Part shown: piece by piece, positions 21,307-34,699 of the stretch
Layout: each line of letters starts with the position of its first letter
Numbering within the stretch: the stretch's first letter is position 1
NCBI GenBank assembly: GCA_030737875.1
Contig: CM060911.1
Span: 98,352,599 to 98,416,598, forward strand
Length of the DNA: 64,000 nucleotides
Origin: Allium sativum
Lineage: Eukaryota; Streptophyta; Magnoliopsida; Asparagales; Amaryllidaceae
Direction: 5' to 3'
Made by a program: the position numbers and the translations under genes
Notes under the pieces: model-generated
The model's input: the letters and a program-made list of their open reading frames with translations, nothing else
Databases searched by the model: none
Told to the model about the DNA's origin: nothing

Positions 21307-24300
21307 AATATATTACTTAATGGTATTAACACGTTACCAATTCTAATTTGGTTAAAGCAAATGTCGACTTATATAATTTAAAACCAAAACTTTCATGTTT
21401 ATATTGCAACCACTATTTTAGTAGTAATTATAATCCAAAATCTCGCACTTATGTTCATTACATCTCGTATGGAATACCACACTAATTTCAACACCTTTTA
21501 CTTGTTTCAAACCAATACCATTCCTCGACAATAATGAAGCTGTTCAAGTTGGGGTATTCTATTTACCTCTCAGACCTTGATCGACAACGTTCTCATCTCA
21601 GAATGAATACTAGTTTGTAACTTAAACCCTTATAAAAATCTTGTTTACCATCTCGATTTCAAAAATGGTTTTATAAACCATTTCTTACATTTGAAATCCA
21701 CGTTCAATATAATCTCTTTACTTAATTCCTTTAATTAAGTAAATATTCACTAAAACACCACCTTTAACTTAAATCATTATTTCGCTCATAACATTTTGAT
21801 TTATAATCAAAATCTCTGGTCAAATAATTTACTTCAATCCATTGGCATTCTTAATATAGGCCTTGGTCTTAGGTTTCATAACTAATGACTATTTACCCCC
21901 TTCTTTAATATAATTCAATCCAATTTGGTTCTCTTTACTTAATATAACAATTAAGTAAAATCGTATTTAAATCCCTGCAATTCACTTACCAATTCTATTT
22001 ACATTTCTCGTTTGGAAACTTAGATTATAAATTCCTTTATAAACCACTTATCGCCCCCTCTTTAATCAAACACTTAATCACTTTCTGCATTGAATCCCAA
22101 TTACAAGTTATCACCTTAATTATTATAAAATAATAATTAACTTTAATATTAACTATATTACTGATTTTTCCTTGTCATTTCCCCTTTTTAATTAAATAGC
22201 TTAATTAATTTAAAAATCACTATTTTATTGTTTAAACCAACAATTATTACATTTTACAACCCATAGGTATATTTGCTGCTTTCTGCATTTAGAACACGTA
22301 CAAGTCATAAGATTTAATTACGTCAACCCTTTAAATAATTTCTTTTATGATCTCGATTAAAATATATATATTTATAAAATTCTTATTTAATTAATTAAAT
22401 AAAATAACTGAAAAGCTTCAATTTAGTTATAAAATAATTTATAACTTTAAAACTTGCGTCGATTCACCGAACGGTAGACCGACGTATGAAACAACACATT
22501 TTAGGCCATTCACTGCCAATTACCAAATCAACACTGTCGGTTGATTTTAAACACAACACCGGTGAATATTTATTCAACCATCATGTTCAAACAGGTTTCA
22601 CTATCATTTGGGGTTCGATCAGTTCATATATCAACATTATAAAACAAACAAACAACATATATAATATTTGAGGAATCCGGTCAGATCCCTCCAACCTGTT
22701 CTTCCCTGCATAGCAGCTCGTTATACATTCCATAATAATATATGAAAAAAAATTCATATGATCTACTAATTTAAAACGATGAAATATAAATAACAACAAC
22801 CAATCAAACAAATAAACAGCCAATAGCAACCAAACAACCAATTTATACTTTTAAATGGTAAATTATATTTTAATATGAATTTACCACATCACAGGATTCC
22901 AAAGGTGTGAGAATTAACTCACCAGATTATCCGGTTGACGGTTGACGCGTTTGTTCCTTTTAATCTTGAATGGACGTTCAAAATTAACTGAACTTTCAAC
23001 TACGTCAGATCAGTGCCTAGTCAGTGTCATCACCTTGGTCTCGTTCCTGCGATCCCAATGGATCCAGTTTCGTCAGATTTCGTTAACGTATGTGGAAGTT
23101 ATGCAAGTTTAAACTTTGAATATATATACGATTATTAACTTAACTATTAATTAATAAATTAATTAAATAATTAAATAATCATTACCTTAATAACTAACCA
23201 TGCAACGTCAGCATCGTATCAAACAAAAGAACGCGTTTTCTTTTCTTCAATGGCCTGAAACCCAATCCCTGCTCACCGTCTTCAAACTCAGCACCTCCTC
23301 CTTGAAACCGTCACCACAACCAATCCTGGCCACTGGAACCGACCCTCGGCCTGCCAACCTCATCGCGCCTCCTACCTCTGCCATCGCCTGTGAGCACGAC
23401 GCCCAGGGACCCACGACGCCACCAGAAATCCTTCAAACTCATTTCCGTTCATCCCTCTCTCGCCGCCGCCTCACCCACCTACAGCCGACCGGACCTCCAC
23501 CAATTTGACCGCCCTGCATCCCCCTTCGATCACCTTCAGTCACTCTGGTCCCTCGATGCCTCCTCCGCTCCCACGGCAGCCAAAACCGCCACTAACAACA
23601 ATGAAAAAAGCCAAAATAGTCCCCTCCGTTCATCTCATTGCCACGACAACCTCGGACCACCGTTGAACCTCAGACCGGTGCCAAAATAAAGCTGAAACTC
23701 CCCTCTTCAATTCCTTCAAGGTCCCATCACCTCAAATCGATACAATCTCTTTAATTTCTAGGAAGAACGGAAGTGGATCTCGCCGGTTTTAGGCCGATTC
23801 CGGCGACCCCAATGCTCCGATCATCACCAATTTTTGTCAGTAGCTTCCTCTCGACCAGATCTACAACTTTGTTGCTGATCACCTCCTCCAACTCTCACTC
23901 AATTGGGAGAAATAAATTATTTAAAGATTTCGGACTTTTATGTAAATTTGCAAAATGGAAATGGGAGTTTGGCTGGAAATTTCTGATTAAGGAGGGTATT
24001 TATAAGCGGGAAAATTATTATTTTAACTTTATGTGACAAGCGATGTTGACTAACGATTTTTATTTCGTGTTTATCACAATTTTAAACGTTGTTTATTGGC
24101 TCCTATGCTCACGTACAAACCTCGTTCGAGATGCGAATGGGCGGCATGGTATAATTTGACGATACGGTCCTAATGAAACTTGTTTCGTCGAATACCGAGT
24201 CCGTTTGCTCCAATGGCCCTCGTTCACGTTCAAACAGTCGTTTTTATTTGTATTTTATTTTTCCACGCTCACAAAATAACCCCGATTGACGCACAACTTG

Positions 24301-25073
24301 AAATCTAGCAATAATTTACTGTTTCGGTCCCACTAAAATTTGTTTCGTCGAAAACAGAGGTCGTTTGAATAAAGACCCTTTTATAACTGCCCAATTCAAA
24401 TAAAATAAACAAATTTTAAATACCTCAATATAATATTAATAAAATATTAAAATTGGCCATACACAAGCAGAATTTCATATATTACCGAGATAAAATATCT
24501 CAGGTTGAATTCCAAGCCAAATCGATATTATAAAAATTTAAAAACCTCTTTATTTAATATAAATAAAGGTTATAATACATAACGAAATTCTATAACGACT
24601 TTCAAAATTTGATTTGGACATAAAATAAAATCTACGCTATGAAAACTGGATTTTTCTTCTCCATTAGAAAGATATTATCCAACAGATTCCAACGTTTCTT
24701 GTTTCAAGAAAATCCGACTTATTTTGGATCCTGTACAGCCGTTTAAAGTTCAAAACGCCAAATTACGAACTACCGCGCCACTGCAGCTCGTTTTATAATT
24801 AAATTATAAATTAAACGTTCTGACGTCGTTTTAATAACGAATATATTAATATAATTTAATATAAACCATATTTAACCCACTTTAAATCGCTCGTTTACAT
24901 TATACAGCAAAATCAACATTTTCCAAATATCCCGAAATTAAAATATTATTATATTATCAATATAATTTAAATATTCAAATTAAAATTTTCAAATTCGATT
25001 ATATAAACCCAAATCAATATTTTAAATAAATAAAATATTTCAAATAATTGGTCATAAAATACGGGACATTACA
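20394..25073 (-). repeat. M1 3' LTR, partial
   Basis: Colinear with about 26960-31476 plus a terminal stretch (about 24931-25073) missing from the other copy because M2 interrupts it. It ends, read on plus, in GGGACATTACA against the PPT. Contents include the hairpin at 20984-21011, a TA run at about 21281-21306, a GC-rich leader at about 23200-23720 and a TATA box at 23997-24006. Plus-strand ORFs here run antisense to the element and I do not treat them as genes. Confidence 0.88.
23997..24006 (-). promoter_or_regulatory. TATA box of M1 3' LTR
   Basis: On minus it reads CTTATAAATA, about 1.07 kb from the LTR start. The sister copy at 30547-30556 is identical. The GC-rich leader follows on the minus strand. 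Confidence 0.55.
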
Positions 25074-26093
25074 TTCCTTCCTGCTTAAAATAATTTCGTC
25101 CTCGAAATTGCTAAGGTAGAAAGAATGCTACAACCAATTACCTTACAAAAATATTTAATTTAAAACTCGAATTTTATTTTCCAACTAATCTAATTGGTTT
25201 TAAAACCGATTTATTTCAAATAAAAGGATTTTCCAAAAATCTTCAAAAAATTTCTAACACCTTAAATTTTGGAATTTTTTTGGCAGAGTCTCCCCTGTAC
25301 GGAGGATATCTGCAATATTGCAAGTTCAAGAAATAGATATACCTCGACCAACACGGTCAGAAAAAATCAAAATCCAAACTCAAAACCCAAATAAAAAAAC
25401 AAAAATTTCATATTTGCGTAGACGTACCTTTTTGCGAGCGTTATTATGCGATAGGAGATATATTATACACGAGCTTGCTTAATTATTATGCAGCTCTATT
25501 CAAACTGGATTCAATTAACTCCAAAATTTTCTCATGGATGGATTTTACAGCTGATTTGGCACTTCTGCACCTGTTCTCAACTCAAATAAATTTCATTATT
25601 TCCCAAAACAAATGCCAGTTATGTTCAAAACATCCATGTCATACATATCAACCAATTATACACACAATTCAATCCACATGAGATTATAACCATGTCTTTA
25701 GCAATTCATTTATCTCTATAATTATCCATTCGGATTTACTAAAATTTGGATTGATTTATCCAAATTTATTTATTTCAGATTGGTTTTAACCAAGTTGATT
25801 CATGTTCAGGTTCATATTCAAGCAACCAATAACACAATCCAAGCATATCATTCAATCAACATTAACAAATCCAAATAATTTGCCCATATCACAATAATTT
25901 GCGAAAATCCTTATTTTTATTATTTTATAAAATAAATTAGGCAAAACAAATTTCAAAAATAATTTTATATCAAATTACAAATACATGCTCTCATATAAAC
26001 ACTCAAACTCAATCTAGGGTATTGCTAACCCTATCTTTATTGAGTTACACCACAGAGCCAAGATTATCACTAAACCAATAGCTCTGATACCAC
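25074..26093 (-). mobile_element. M1 internal region, no coding capacity
   Basis: The region lies between the PPT (25074-25086, minus AAGCAGGAAGGAA, interrupted by C) and the PBS. The block TTTCGAGGACGAAAT lies just inside the PPT on minus. Small frames such as 25475-25681 have no recognisable domain. Confidence 0.8.
26081..26092 (-). other. M1 primer-binding site
   Basis: On minus it reads TGGTATCAGAGC, complementary to initiator-Met tRNA. It is one base from the LTR edge at 26094. Confidence 0.9.
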
Positions 26094-27832
26094 TGTAAAG
26101 ACCTGGGGAAAAACTCGACGCTCGAGTTTTCAACAATAATATATAAACCCATATTACTTGTCAAAAACCCAAGTATCGAATCCCAGATTCTTATTAGAAA
26201 GAATTTAGAGGGTGAGAAAAGAAAGAAAGAAATATTAGAATAGAAGAAAGAAGAAGAAAACATCAGAATCTCACAGTGGAACGAATAAATATAATATATC
26301 AAATCTCTTTATACAAAAGAAAACTGGATACATATATTAGTCACAGCGGAAAACAACTTTATATAACTAGCGGTGAAGCCTCCTGCTTCCAGCTCCTGAA
26401 ACTCCAAGCGAACCTAACCCGGAAATACACCCGAGCACATTTGAAGCAAAGCAAAATTCACCGGGTCAGTCTGGAATACTTTCAGTGATAAATTCACAAA
26501 ACAAACAACTTGTTTAACTTTGGAAAATCCTTGTGAAATAAAAGGATAATAGTAAGACCATCCCACACATAAACACGGACAGTTTTTACCTTACTATAAC
26601 CCAAAACATTTTTGAAATCATAACTTATTCTGATATTATCATAGTGTCTAAATACAAATAATTAACAATCTAGCGGAACGCATGCATCTCAAGCTCCACA
26701 TATGTAGTATACAAATCAAACGCAGGCGCTTATTGGAGATGGGATTCCAACTATGACAAGGTATGGGACCACCTGTCAATAGTGTATCTCTAGAAGCGAA
26801 TAAACTGGGTTCAACAAGAATGTCTTGCAACCTGGCCTACACATGACCGACCACTCATTTTGCTTGAGTGTATCGAATGTATATCACCGACGGTTGGGAT
26901 CAGCAAACGTCTCCCGAAAAGGGACAACATCGAAATATAGATTAAAGAAGCAATTCAAATTTCTCTAGATAGGTGATTATACACCCTAATGTGAGCGACC
27001 CACATAGCCATGCTGCCTAACCGATTTTTTTGTCATTTCCCGGTTGATGAGGCTTGAGGTTAGAACTATCTTTCAGAACATCTGGCCACCATTCACTTTG
27101 AATGCCACATCGTCAGATCCGCCAGATATCACTAATTGACGTCCACAAAAATACCCTAGTTGGGAGCTAACCAACCAAGACACGTTTGAAGAAATCAACG
27201 TACGTGATCCTTTGGAAATACTTTGTCAGACATTCATCCATACAACTCATCCAGGAACATGATGAACCGAAGGCACCCTCCTACTGCATCCAATATAGGA
27301 ATCACCCTATGGATCAGTAGCAAGCAGTCCTTGCAATCCGTAGATTTCAACCATGACAGAATCACAAATCAAATAACTCTGGTTGCAAGCCAGAGATATT
27401 CAACAAGTAGTTCTTCCATTTATGAAGATCCACGGTCTTCACTTGCTCCGTCTTCAATCGACGTCTTCACGTATTTGTTGGTCGGAATGGTTTTCGAATA
27501 TAAATTCGATCCCGGTCTTTCCGTACCAACAATCGTATTGGTCAGGTTTGATAGTCGGTGATTTAACTATCAAATAACAATTGTGTGAATAAATTGATTT
27601 TGCTGATTCGACACTTGGCATTACTTGGCCTATTCACAAATAAATAAATAAATGGTAAATCAACCTTTAATTCTTTCAATATAATTAAACTTTATATTTA
27701 TTCTCAATTATAACAAAAAATATTTTAAATACTTTCGAGCATGTATATAAGTATATACCCAGTTTTCCATTCCGTTTGGAAATATCGATATATTTCTTTA
27801 AAATCTTTTTCTCTTTTTCCTTATTTAGCATC

Positions 27833-27881
<49 letters not shown>

Positions 27882-30800
27882 CCTAATGGTATTAACACGT
27901 CACCAATTCTAATTTGGTTAAAGCAAATGTCGACTTATATAATTTAAAACCAAAACTTTCATATTTATATTGCAACCACTATTTTAGTAGTAATTATAAT
28001 CCAAAATCTCGCACTTATGTTCATTACATCTCGTATGGAATACCACACTAATTTCAACACCTTTTACTCGTTTCAAACCAATACCATTCCTCAACTATAA
28101 TGAAGCCGTTCAAGTTGGGGTATTCTATTTACCTCTCAGACCTTGATCGACAACGTTCTCATCTCAGAATGAATACCAGTTTGTAACTTAAACCCTTATA
28201 AAAATCTTGTTTACCATCTCGATTTCAAAAATGGTTTTATAAACCATTTCTTACATTTGAAATCCATGTTCAATATAATCTCTTTACTTAATTCCTTTAA
28301 TTAAGTAAATATTCACTAAAACACCACCTTTAACTTAAATCATTATTTCGCTCATAACATTTTGATTTATAATCAAAATCTCTGGTCAAATAATTTACTT
28401 CAATCCATTGGCATTCTTAATATAGGCCTTGGTCTTGGGTTTCATAACTAATGACTATTTACCCCCTTCTTTAATATAATTCAATCCAATTTGGTTCTCT
28501 TTACTTAATATAACAATTAAGTAAAATCGTATTTAAATCCCTGCAATTCACTTACCAATTCTATTTACATTTCTCATTTGGAAACTTAGATTATAAATTC
28601 CTTTATAAACCACTTATCGCCCCCTCTTTAATCGAACACTTAATCACTTTCTACATTGAATCCCAATTACAAGTTATCACCTTAATTATTATAAAATAAT
28701 AATTAACTTTAATATTAACTATATTACTGATTTTTCCTTGTCATTTCACCTTTTTAATTAAATAGCTTAATTAATTTAAAAATCACTATTTTATTGTTTA
28801 AACCAACAATTATTACATTTTACAACCCATAGGTATATTTGCTGGCTTTCTGCATTTAGAACATGTACAAATCATAAGATTTAATTACGTCAACCCTTTA
28901 AATAATTTCTTTTATCATCTCGATCAAAATACATGTTTATAAACTTCTTATTTAATTACTTAAATAAAATAACTGAAAAGCTTCAATTTAGTTATAAAAT
29001 AATTTATAACTTTAAAACTTGCGTCGATTCACCGAACGGTAGACCGACGTCTGAAACAACACATTTTAGGCCATTCACTGCCAATTACCAAATCAACACT
29101 GTCGGTTGACTTTAAACACACCACAGGTGAATATTTATTCAACCATCATGTTCAAACAGGTTTCACTACCATCTGGGGTTCGATCAGTTCATATATCAAC
29201 AATATAAAACAAACAAACAACATATATAATATTTGAGGAATCCGGTCGGATCCCTCCAACTTGTTCTTCCCTGCATCACAGCTCGTTATACATTCCATAA
29301 TAATATATGAAATAAATTTCATATGATCTACTAATTTAAAACGATGAAATATAAATAACAGAAACCAATCAAACAAATAAACAGCCAATAGCAACCAATC
29401 AACCAATTTATACTTTTAAATGGTAAATTATATTTTAATATGAATTTACCACATCACAGGATTCCAGAAGGTGTGAGAATTAACTCACCAGATTATTCGG
29501 TTGACGGTTGACGCGTTTGTTCCTTTTAATCTTGAACGGATGTTCAAAATTAACTAAAATTTCAACTGCGTCAGATCAGTGCCTAGTCAGTGTCATCACC
29601 TAGGTCTTGTTCCTGCGATTCCAATGGATCCAGTTTCATCAGATTTCATTAACGTATGTGGAAGTTATGCTGGTTTAAAGTTTGAATATATATACGATTA
29701 TTAACTTAACTATTAATTAATAAATTATTTACATAATTAAATAATCATTACCATAATATCTAACCACGCCATGTCAGCATCGCATCAAACAAAAGAACAC
29801 GTTTTCTTTTCTTCAATGGCCTAAAACCCGATCCATGTTCACCATCTTCAAACTCAGCTCCTCCTACTTGAAACAGTCACCACCACCAATCCTGGCCACC
29901 GGAACCGACCCTCGGCCTGCCAACCTCACCGCGCCTCCTGCCTCTGCCATCGCCCACGAGCACGACGCCCAGGGACCCACGACGCCACCAGAAAATCCTT
30001 CAAACCCATTTCTGTTCATCCCTCTCTCGTCGCTGCCTCACCCACCTACAGCCGACCGTACCTCCGCCAATCTGACCGCCACGCATCCCCCTTCGGTCAC
30101 CTTCAGACACTCCGGTCCCTCGATGCCTCCTCCGCTCCCACAACAGCCAAAACCGCCACCAGCAACAATGAAATAACCCAAAACAGTCCACTCCGTTCAT
30201 CTCATTGCCACGACCACCTCGGACCACCGTTGAACCTCAGACCGGTGCCAAAATAAATCTGAAACTCCCCTCTTCAATTCCCCCATGGTCTCATCACATC
30301 AAATCGATCCAATCTCCTTAATTTCTGAAAAGAACGGAAGTGAATCTCACCGGGTTTAGGCTGATTCCAGTCACCCGTAATTTTTGTCAGTAGCTTCCTC
30401 TCGACCAGATCTACAACTTTGTTGCTGATCACCTCCTCCAACTCTCACTCGATTGGGAGAAATAAATTATTTAAAGATTTTGGACTTTTATGTAAATTTG
30501 CAGAACGGAAATGGGAGTTTGGCTGGAAATTTCTGATTTAGGAGGGTATTTATAAGCGGGAAAATTATTATTTTAACTTGATGTGACAAGCGATGTTGAC
30601 TAACGATTTTTATTTCGTGTCTATCGCAATTTTAAATGTTATTTATTGGCTCCTGCGCTCACGTACAAACCTCGTTCGAGATGCGAATGGACGGCATGGT
30701 ATAATTTGACGATACGGTCCTAATGAAACTTATTTGGTCGAATTCCGAGTCCGTTTGCTCCAATGGCCCTCGTTCACGTTCAAATGGTCGTTTTTATTTG

Positions 30801-31476
30801 TATTTTATTTTGCCACACTCACAAAATAACCCTGATTGACGCGCAACTTGAAATCTAGCAATAATTTACTGTTGCGGTCCCAATAAAATTTGTTTCGTCG
30901 AAAACAGAGGTCATTTGAATAAAGACCCTTTTATAACTGCCCAATTCAAATAAAATAAAACAATTTTAAAATACCTCAATATAATAATAATAAAATATTA
31001 AAATTGGCCATACACGAGCAGAATTTCATATATTACCAAGATAAAATATCTCGGGTTGAATTCCAAGCCAAATCGATATTATAAAAATTTAAAAACCTCT
31101 TTATTTAATATAAATAAACATTATAATATATAACGAAATTCCATAGAGACTATTTCAAAATTTGATTTGGACATAAAATAAAATCTACGTTATGAAAACT
31201 GGATTTTTCTTCTCCATTAGAAAGATATTATCCAACAGATTCCGACGTTTCTTATTTCGAGAAAATCCGACTTATTTTGGATCCTGTACAGCCGTTTAAA
31301 GTTCAAAACGCCAAATTACGAACTGCCGCGCCGCTGCAGCTCGTTTTATAATTAAATTATAAATTAAACGTTCTGGCGTCGTTTTAATAACGAATATATT
31401 AATATAATTTAATATAAACCATATTTAACCCACTTTAAATTGCTCGTTTACATTATACAACAAAATCAACATTTTC
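26094..31476 (-). repeat. M1 5' LTR, partial (5383 bp)
   Basis: The inner end reads TGTAAAGACCTGG on plus. It contains hairpin 27547-27574, TA run 27837-27879, GC-rich leader about 29770-30270 and TATA box 30547-30556. It breaks at 31476, where M2 begins. The expected TSD for M2 is TTTTC (31472-31476), with its partner outside the window. Confidence 0.88.
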
Positions 31477-32941
31477 TGTAACGACCAGGGATTTTCGACC
31501 CCGAAAATCGACACAAAACACCAATGTCGACCATTCAAGCATCGGAAACACCGGGTCATTAATAGAAAGAAAGTTAGAGGGTGAGAAATAGAAAGAAAGA
31601 AATTTAGAATAGAAGAAGAAGAACACAACTGAACAGAATCAAAGTAAACCCGAATCTCACAGCGGAACGAATAAAGTATAATATACATAACCTAACTTTA
31701 AAATACAAACTGTATTTGTACTTACATATATCATCAGAGTACATCACATGTATATCACAGCGGAAATAAACTCTACATATAACTAGTGCTGAAGCCTCCT
31801 GCTCCACGCTCCTCCAGATATCTGTAAAATCCTAACTACCTGACTGCCCGTACAAATTTGGGCACCCAAGAGTTTAGGGAAAACAAAACAAAATAAACTC
31901 TGGGTCAGTCATGGGACTGGTGTGAGTAAACTCCAACCATTCAGTTTAATTTTGAAAAATCCTTTTGAAAGGAAGGATAATAGTAAGACCAGCCACACAT
32001 AAACACAGACTGTTTTTACCTTACTATAACCCAAAACAATTTCAAAATCAATACTTTTCTGATATTATAATAGTGACTAATCACAAGTAAGTAAAATCTA
32101 GCAGAACGCTTGCATCTCACGCTACACATATATAATATACAATCAAAACCGTGGGCTCATATTGGGAAACGAATTTCCAACTATGACAAGGTATGGAACG
32201 ACCTGCCGATAATGTACCTCTAGACAGGAATACATTGGGTTCAACAAGAACGTCTTGCAACCCGGCCCATACATGGCCGACCACTCATTTCTCTTGAGTG
32301 TATTGAATATATTGTCACCTACGGTTGCTAGCAACATAACCGTTCCCGGGAGATACAGAAGCAAAAAGAAGTAACAAATATGAATATTCTCTAGATGGTG
32401 ACAATCACCCTAATGGGGGCGACCCACATAGCCATGTTGCCTGCCCGATTTTTGTCATTTCACAGCTGTGAGACTTGAGGTCGTAACGTATCTTTTGACA
32501 GATCACACCTTCATTTACTTTGAATGCCACATCGTCATACCTGCCAAATCACAAATTGATTTCTCCGAAAATACTATGGGTATAAAGCTAAGAGAAACGA
32601 ATTCCTCCGCCACCAAACGTAAGTATGTTTGAAGAGATCAACTTACGCGATCCATTAGATATACACTGTCAGACATTCGTCCATACAAGTTGTCCTGGGA
32701 CTGGAAAAACCGAAGGCACCGTTATGTAAATAGAACAATCTTTGCATAAACTCCATCTTCGACTGTCTTCAGCATATTTGATCGCAACGCTTATGCCCAT
32801 ATAGAGTGGTTTTCAGATAATAAATCTGATCCCGGTCTCTCCGTATTGACACGTAAAAATGGTCAAAACTTCGATAGTCGGTGATTTAACTATCAAAGGA
32901 AAACACGTGTGCAAACAACGATATTATTTCCAGATGGAAAT
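31477..32941 (-). repeat. M2 3' LTR, outer piece
   Basis: Colinear with the M2 5' LTR (54021-54967) and then with M3 LTR sequence to about 56425. It starts on plus TGTAACGACC, and a hairpin GATAGT/ACTATC lies at 32873-32894. S2 inserts at 32942. Confidence 0.85.
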
Positions 32942-34699
32942 TGTAACAACCCGCAAATTCTGAACCAATTTAAAAATTTTATTTTAGAAAATTTTAATGA
33001 ATTTTGAGGTTATAAAATAAATAATAATGTCTAGAATTTATTTTAATCGAAGTTAAAATGGATAAATTTAATTTAATTATAAATGGAGTTAGAAATGGCG
33101 CGGTAGTTTGAAATTTTAATTTTGAACTTTAGCTGAATGTACAGGATTCAAAATAAATCAGAATTGAGTGAAACCAGAAATATTTAAATCTGTTTAACCA
33201 TATCTTCCTAACGAATCTGAAAAATTGAAATTTCGTTTTAAAAATCAAAAGTTATGGCCAATTCAATATTTTGAAAGGTTGCTGTAGAATATATATATAA
33301 TATATATGGCCCGAAGGGCTACTTTTTACATATGAAGGAATTTTGACTCGAAACCACTTCCATTGGGTCCGGAATAATGTTTCTGCATTTAGAAAGTATA
33401 GACACTTATATATTTTGAGTTTTAGAATTTATTTGTTTAAAAATGTATTTTTAATACTTAATATATAGCACTTGAAAATAGCCATTTTTCAAACAGTCTT
33501 AGAATTCAACGAAATAAGTCTTGTTAGAACCGTATCGTCATAAGAAAGCTAAAAATATTTTTTTTGGGAATTTTCTGAGGTCATATGTGGCCTTGTCATA
33601 TTTAAATGTACGGTCAATATTTAATTAATTAATTTTTAATGAGATTTTAAATAAATATTCTACAGATTTCGGAATTGGACCCCGAGACCTGTCCCATTGC
33701 GTTCAGAAGGCCTCAAAACGTTAAGAACGACAATAAGCAAGCCCAATTATGAGACATTCCAGAAATCCACCTTTAAAACACGTTTTTCAATGAATTTAAT
33801 AATAAAAAAATAAAAATTAAACCCTAATTTTCATAGCCGCTGCCTACCCTTAGAATAATGGCCAGAAAGCTCCGAAATTCAAACGTTAATTTCTTCCAAT
33901 CCGTTCAATGAAAATCAACAAATTATATACCAAATCGAAGAAAATTCAGAGAGCTTTCCATCCATACGGATGATGGGTATTATTGGGATCTAGATTTCGC
34001 GAATTTGGACCAGGAAGCCGCGCCGTTTCGAGCTCCACCCCCGCCACCAGACCCGATCGAGTGGGCCCCCCTTCCTGGCGCTGGTGCGCCAATCCAAGGT
34101 CGTCAATTCCCCCTTGTCCGATCTGAAAACCATCGCTCCGATTGACGAATTTTTGGACTTGAAATTTTGAACCCGAACATGAAAAGCTTCGGCTGTTACC
34201 AGTAGAGAAGAAGAAAGGATTAGCCTTAACAATGTAATTAGAGTATAATTATTTTAATTTATTAATTATTTAATAAGCAAATGTTTAAAATTGAATATCT
34301 TTTTACTGCGATATCAGAATTCAACGAAACGACTTGCGTTGGACTCGTCTTTCTGAGATCTTCGCAATGGCGCAGACCAGAGCTGAAATAGAGATAGTTG
34401 AAAAATCAGCAAAAATCAATATGAGAATTCAAATTTTCATTATTTAATTAATTATAAATTATTTTTCTCACTTTAAAATAATTGTATTATGATGATAATT
34501 CAGATCTGAAATGTTCCGTGATTAATGAATTGTTGATTGTTGTTGGTGGTATGTTTTGTTGTTCATGATATGCTAGATCCGCATTGAATTTAATATATTG
34601 TTGAATTTATTTGTGGTTAGAACATTAAATCTAAATTTAGATTTAAATCATATTTTATTTCAGATCTAGTTGCTCTAATTTATTTTAGATTATTAAAAT

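Larger units (their letters stand above)
20394..31476 (-). mobile_element. Element M1, visible part (LARD-like)
   Basis: On the minus strand: 5' LTR 26094-31476 (cut by M2 at 31476), PBS 26081-26092, internal region 25074-26093, PPT 25074-25086 and 3' LTR 20394-25073 (cut by the P array). The LTR would be about 5.5 kb. The 1.02-kb internal region has no coding capacity I can recognise, which fits the large retrotransposon derivative (LARD) type. By eye the LTRs differ by a few percent. M1 is the oldest layer seen here, since M2 and P both sit inside its LTRs. Confidence 0.85.

Noticed and set aside
23200..23689. Pro/Ser-rich frames (102 and 99 codons) in a GC-rich part of M1
   Set aside because: The region is the GC-rich leader of the LTR read on the wrong strand. 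The frame differs in the sister copy (29835-30176), and composition explains the openness.
33990..34232. 80-codon minus frame in a GC-richer stretch of S2
   Set aside because: It lies in the leader region of S2 on the opposite strand, has no recognisable domain and no counterpart frame in S1.
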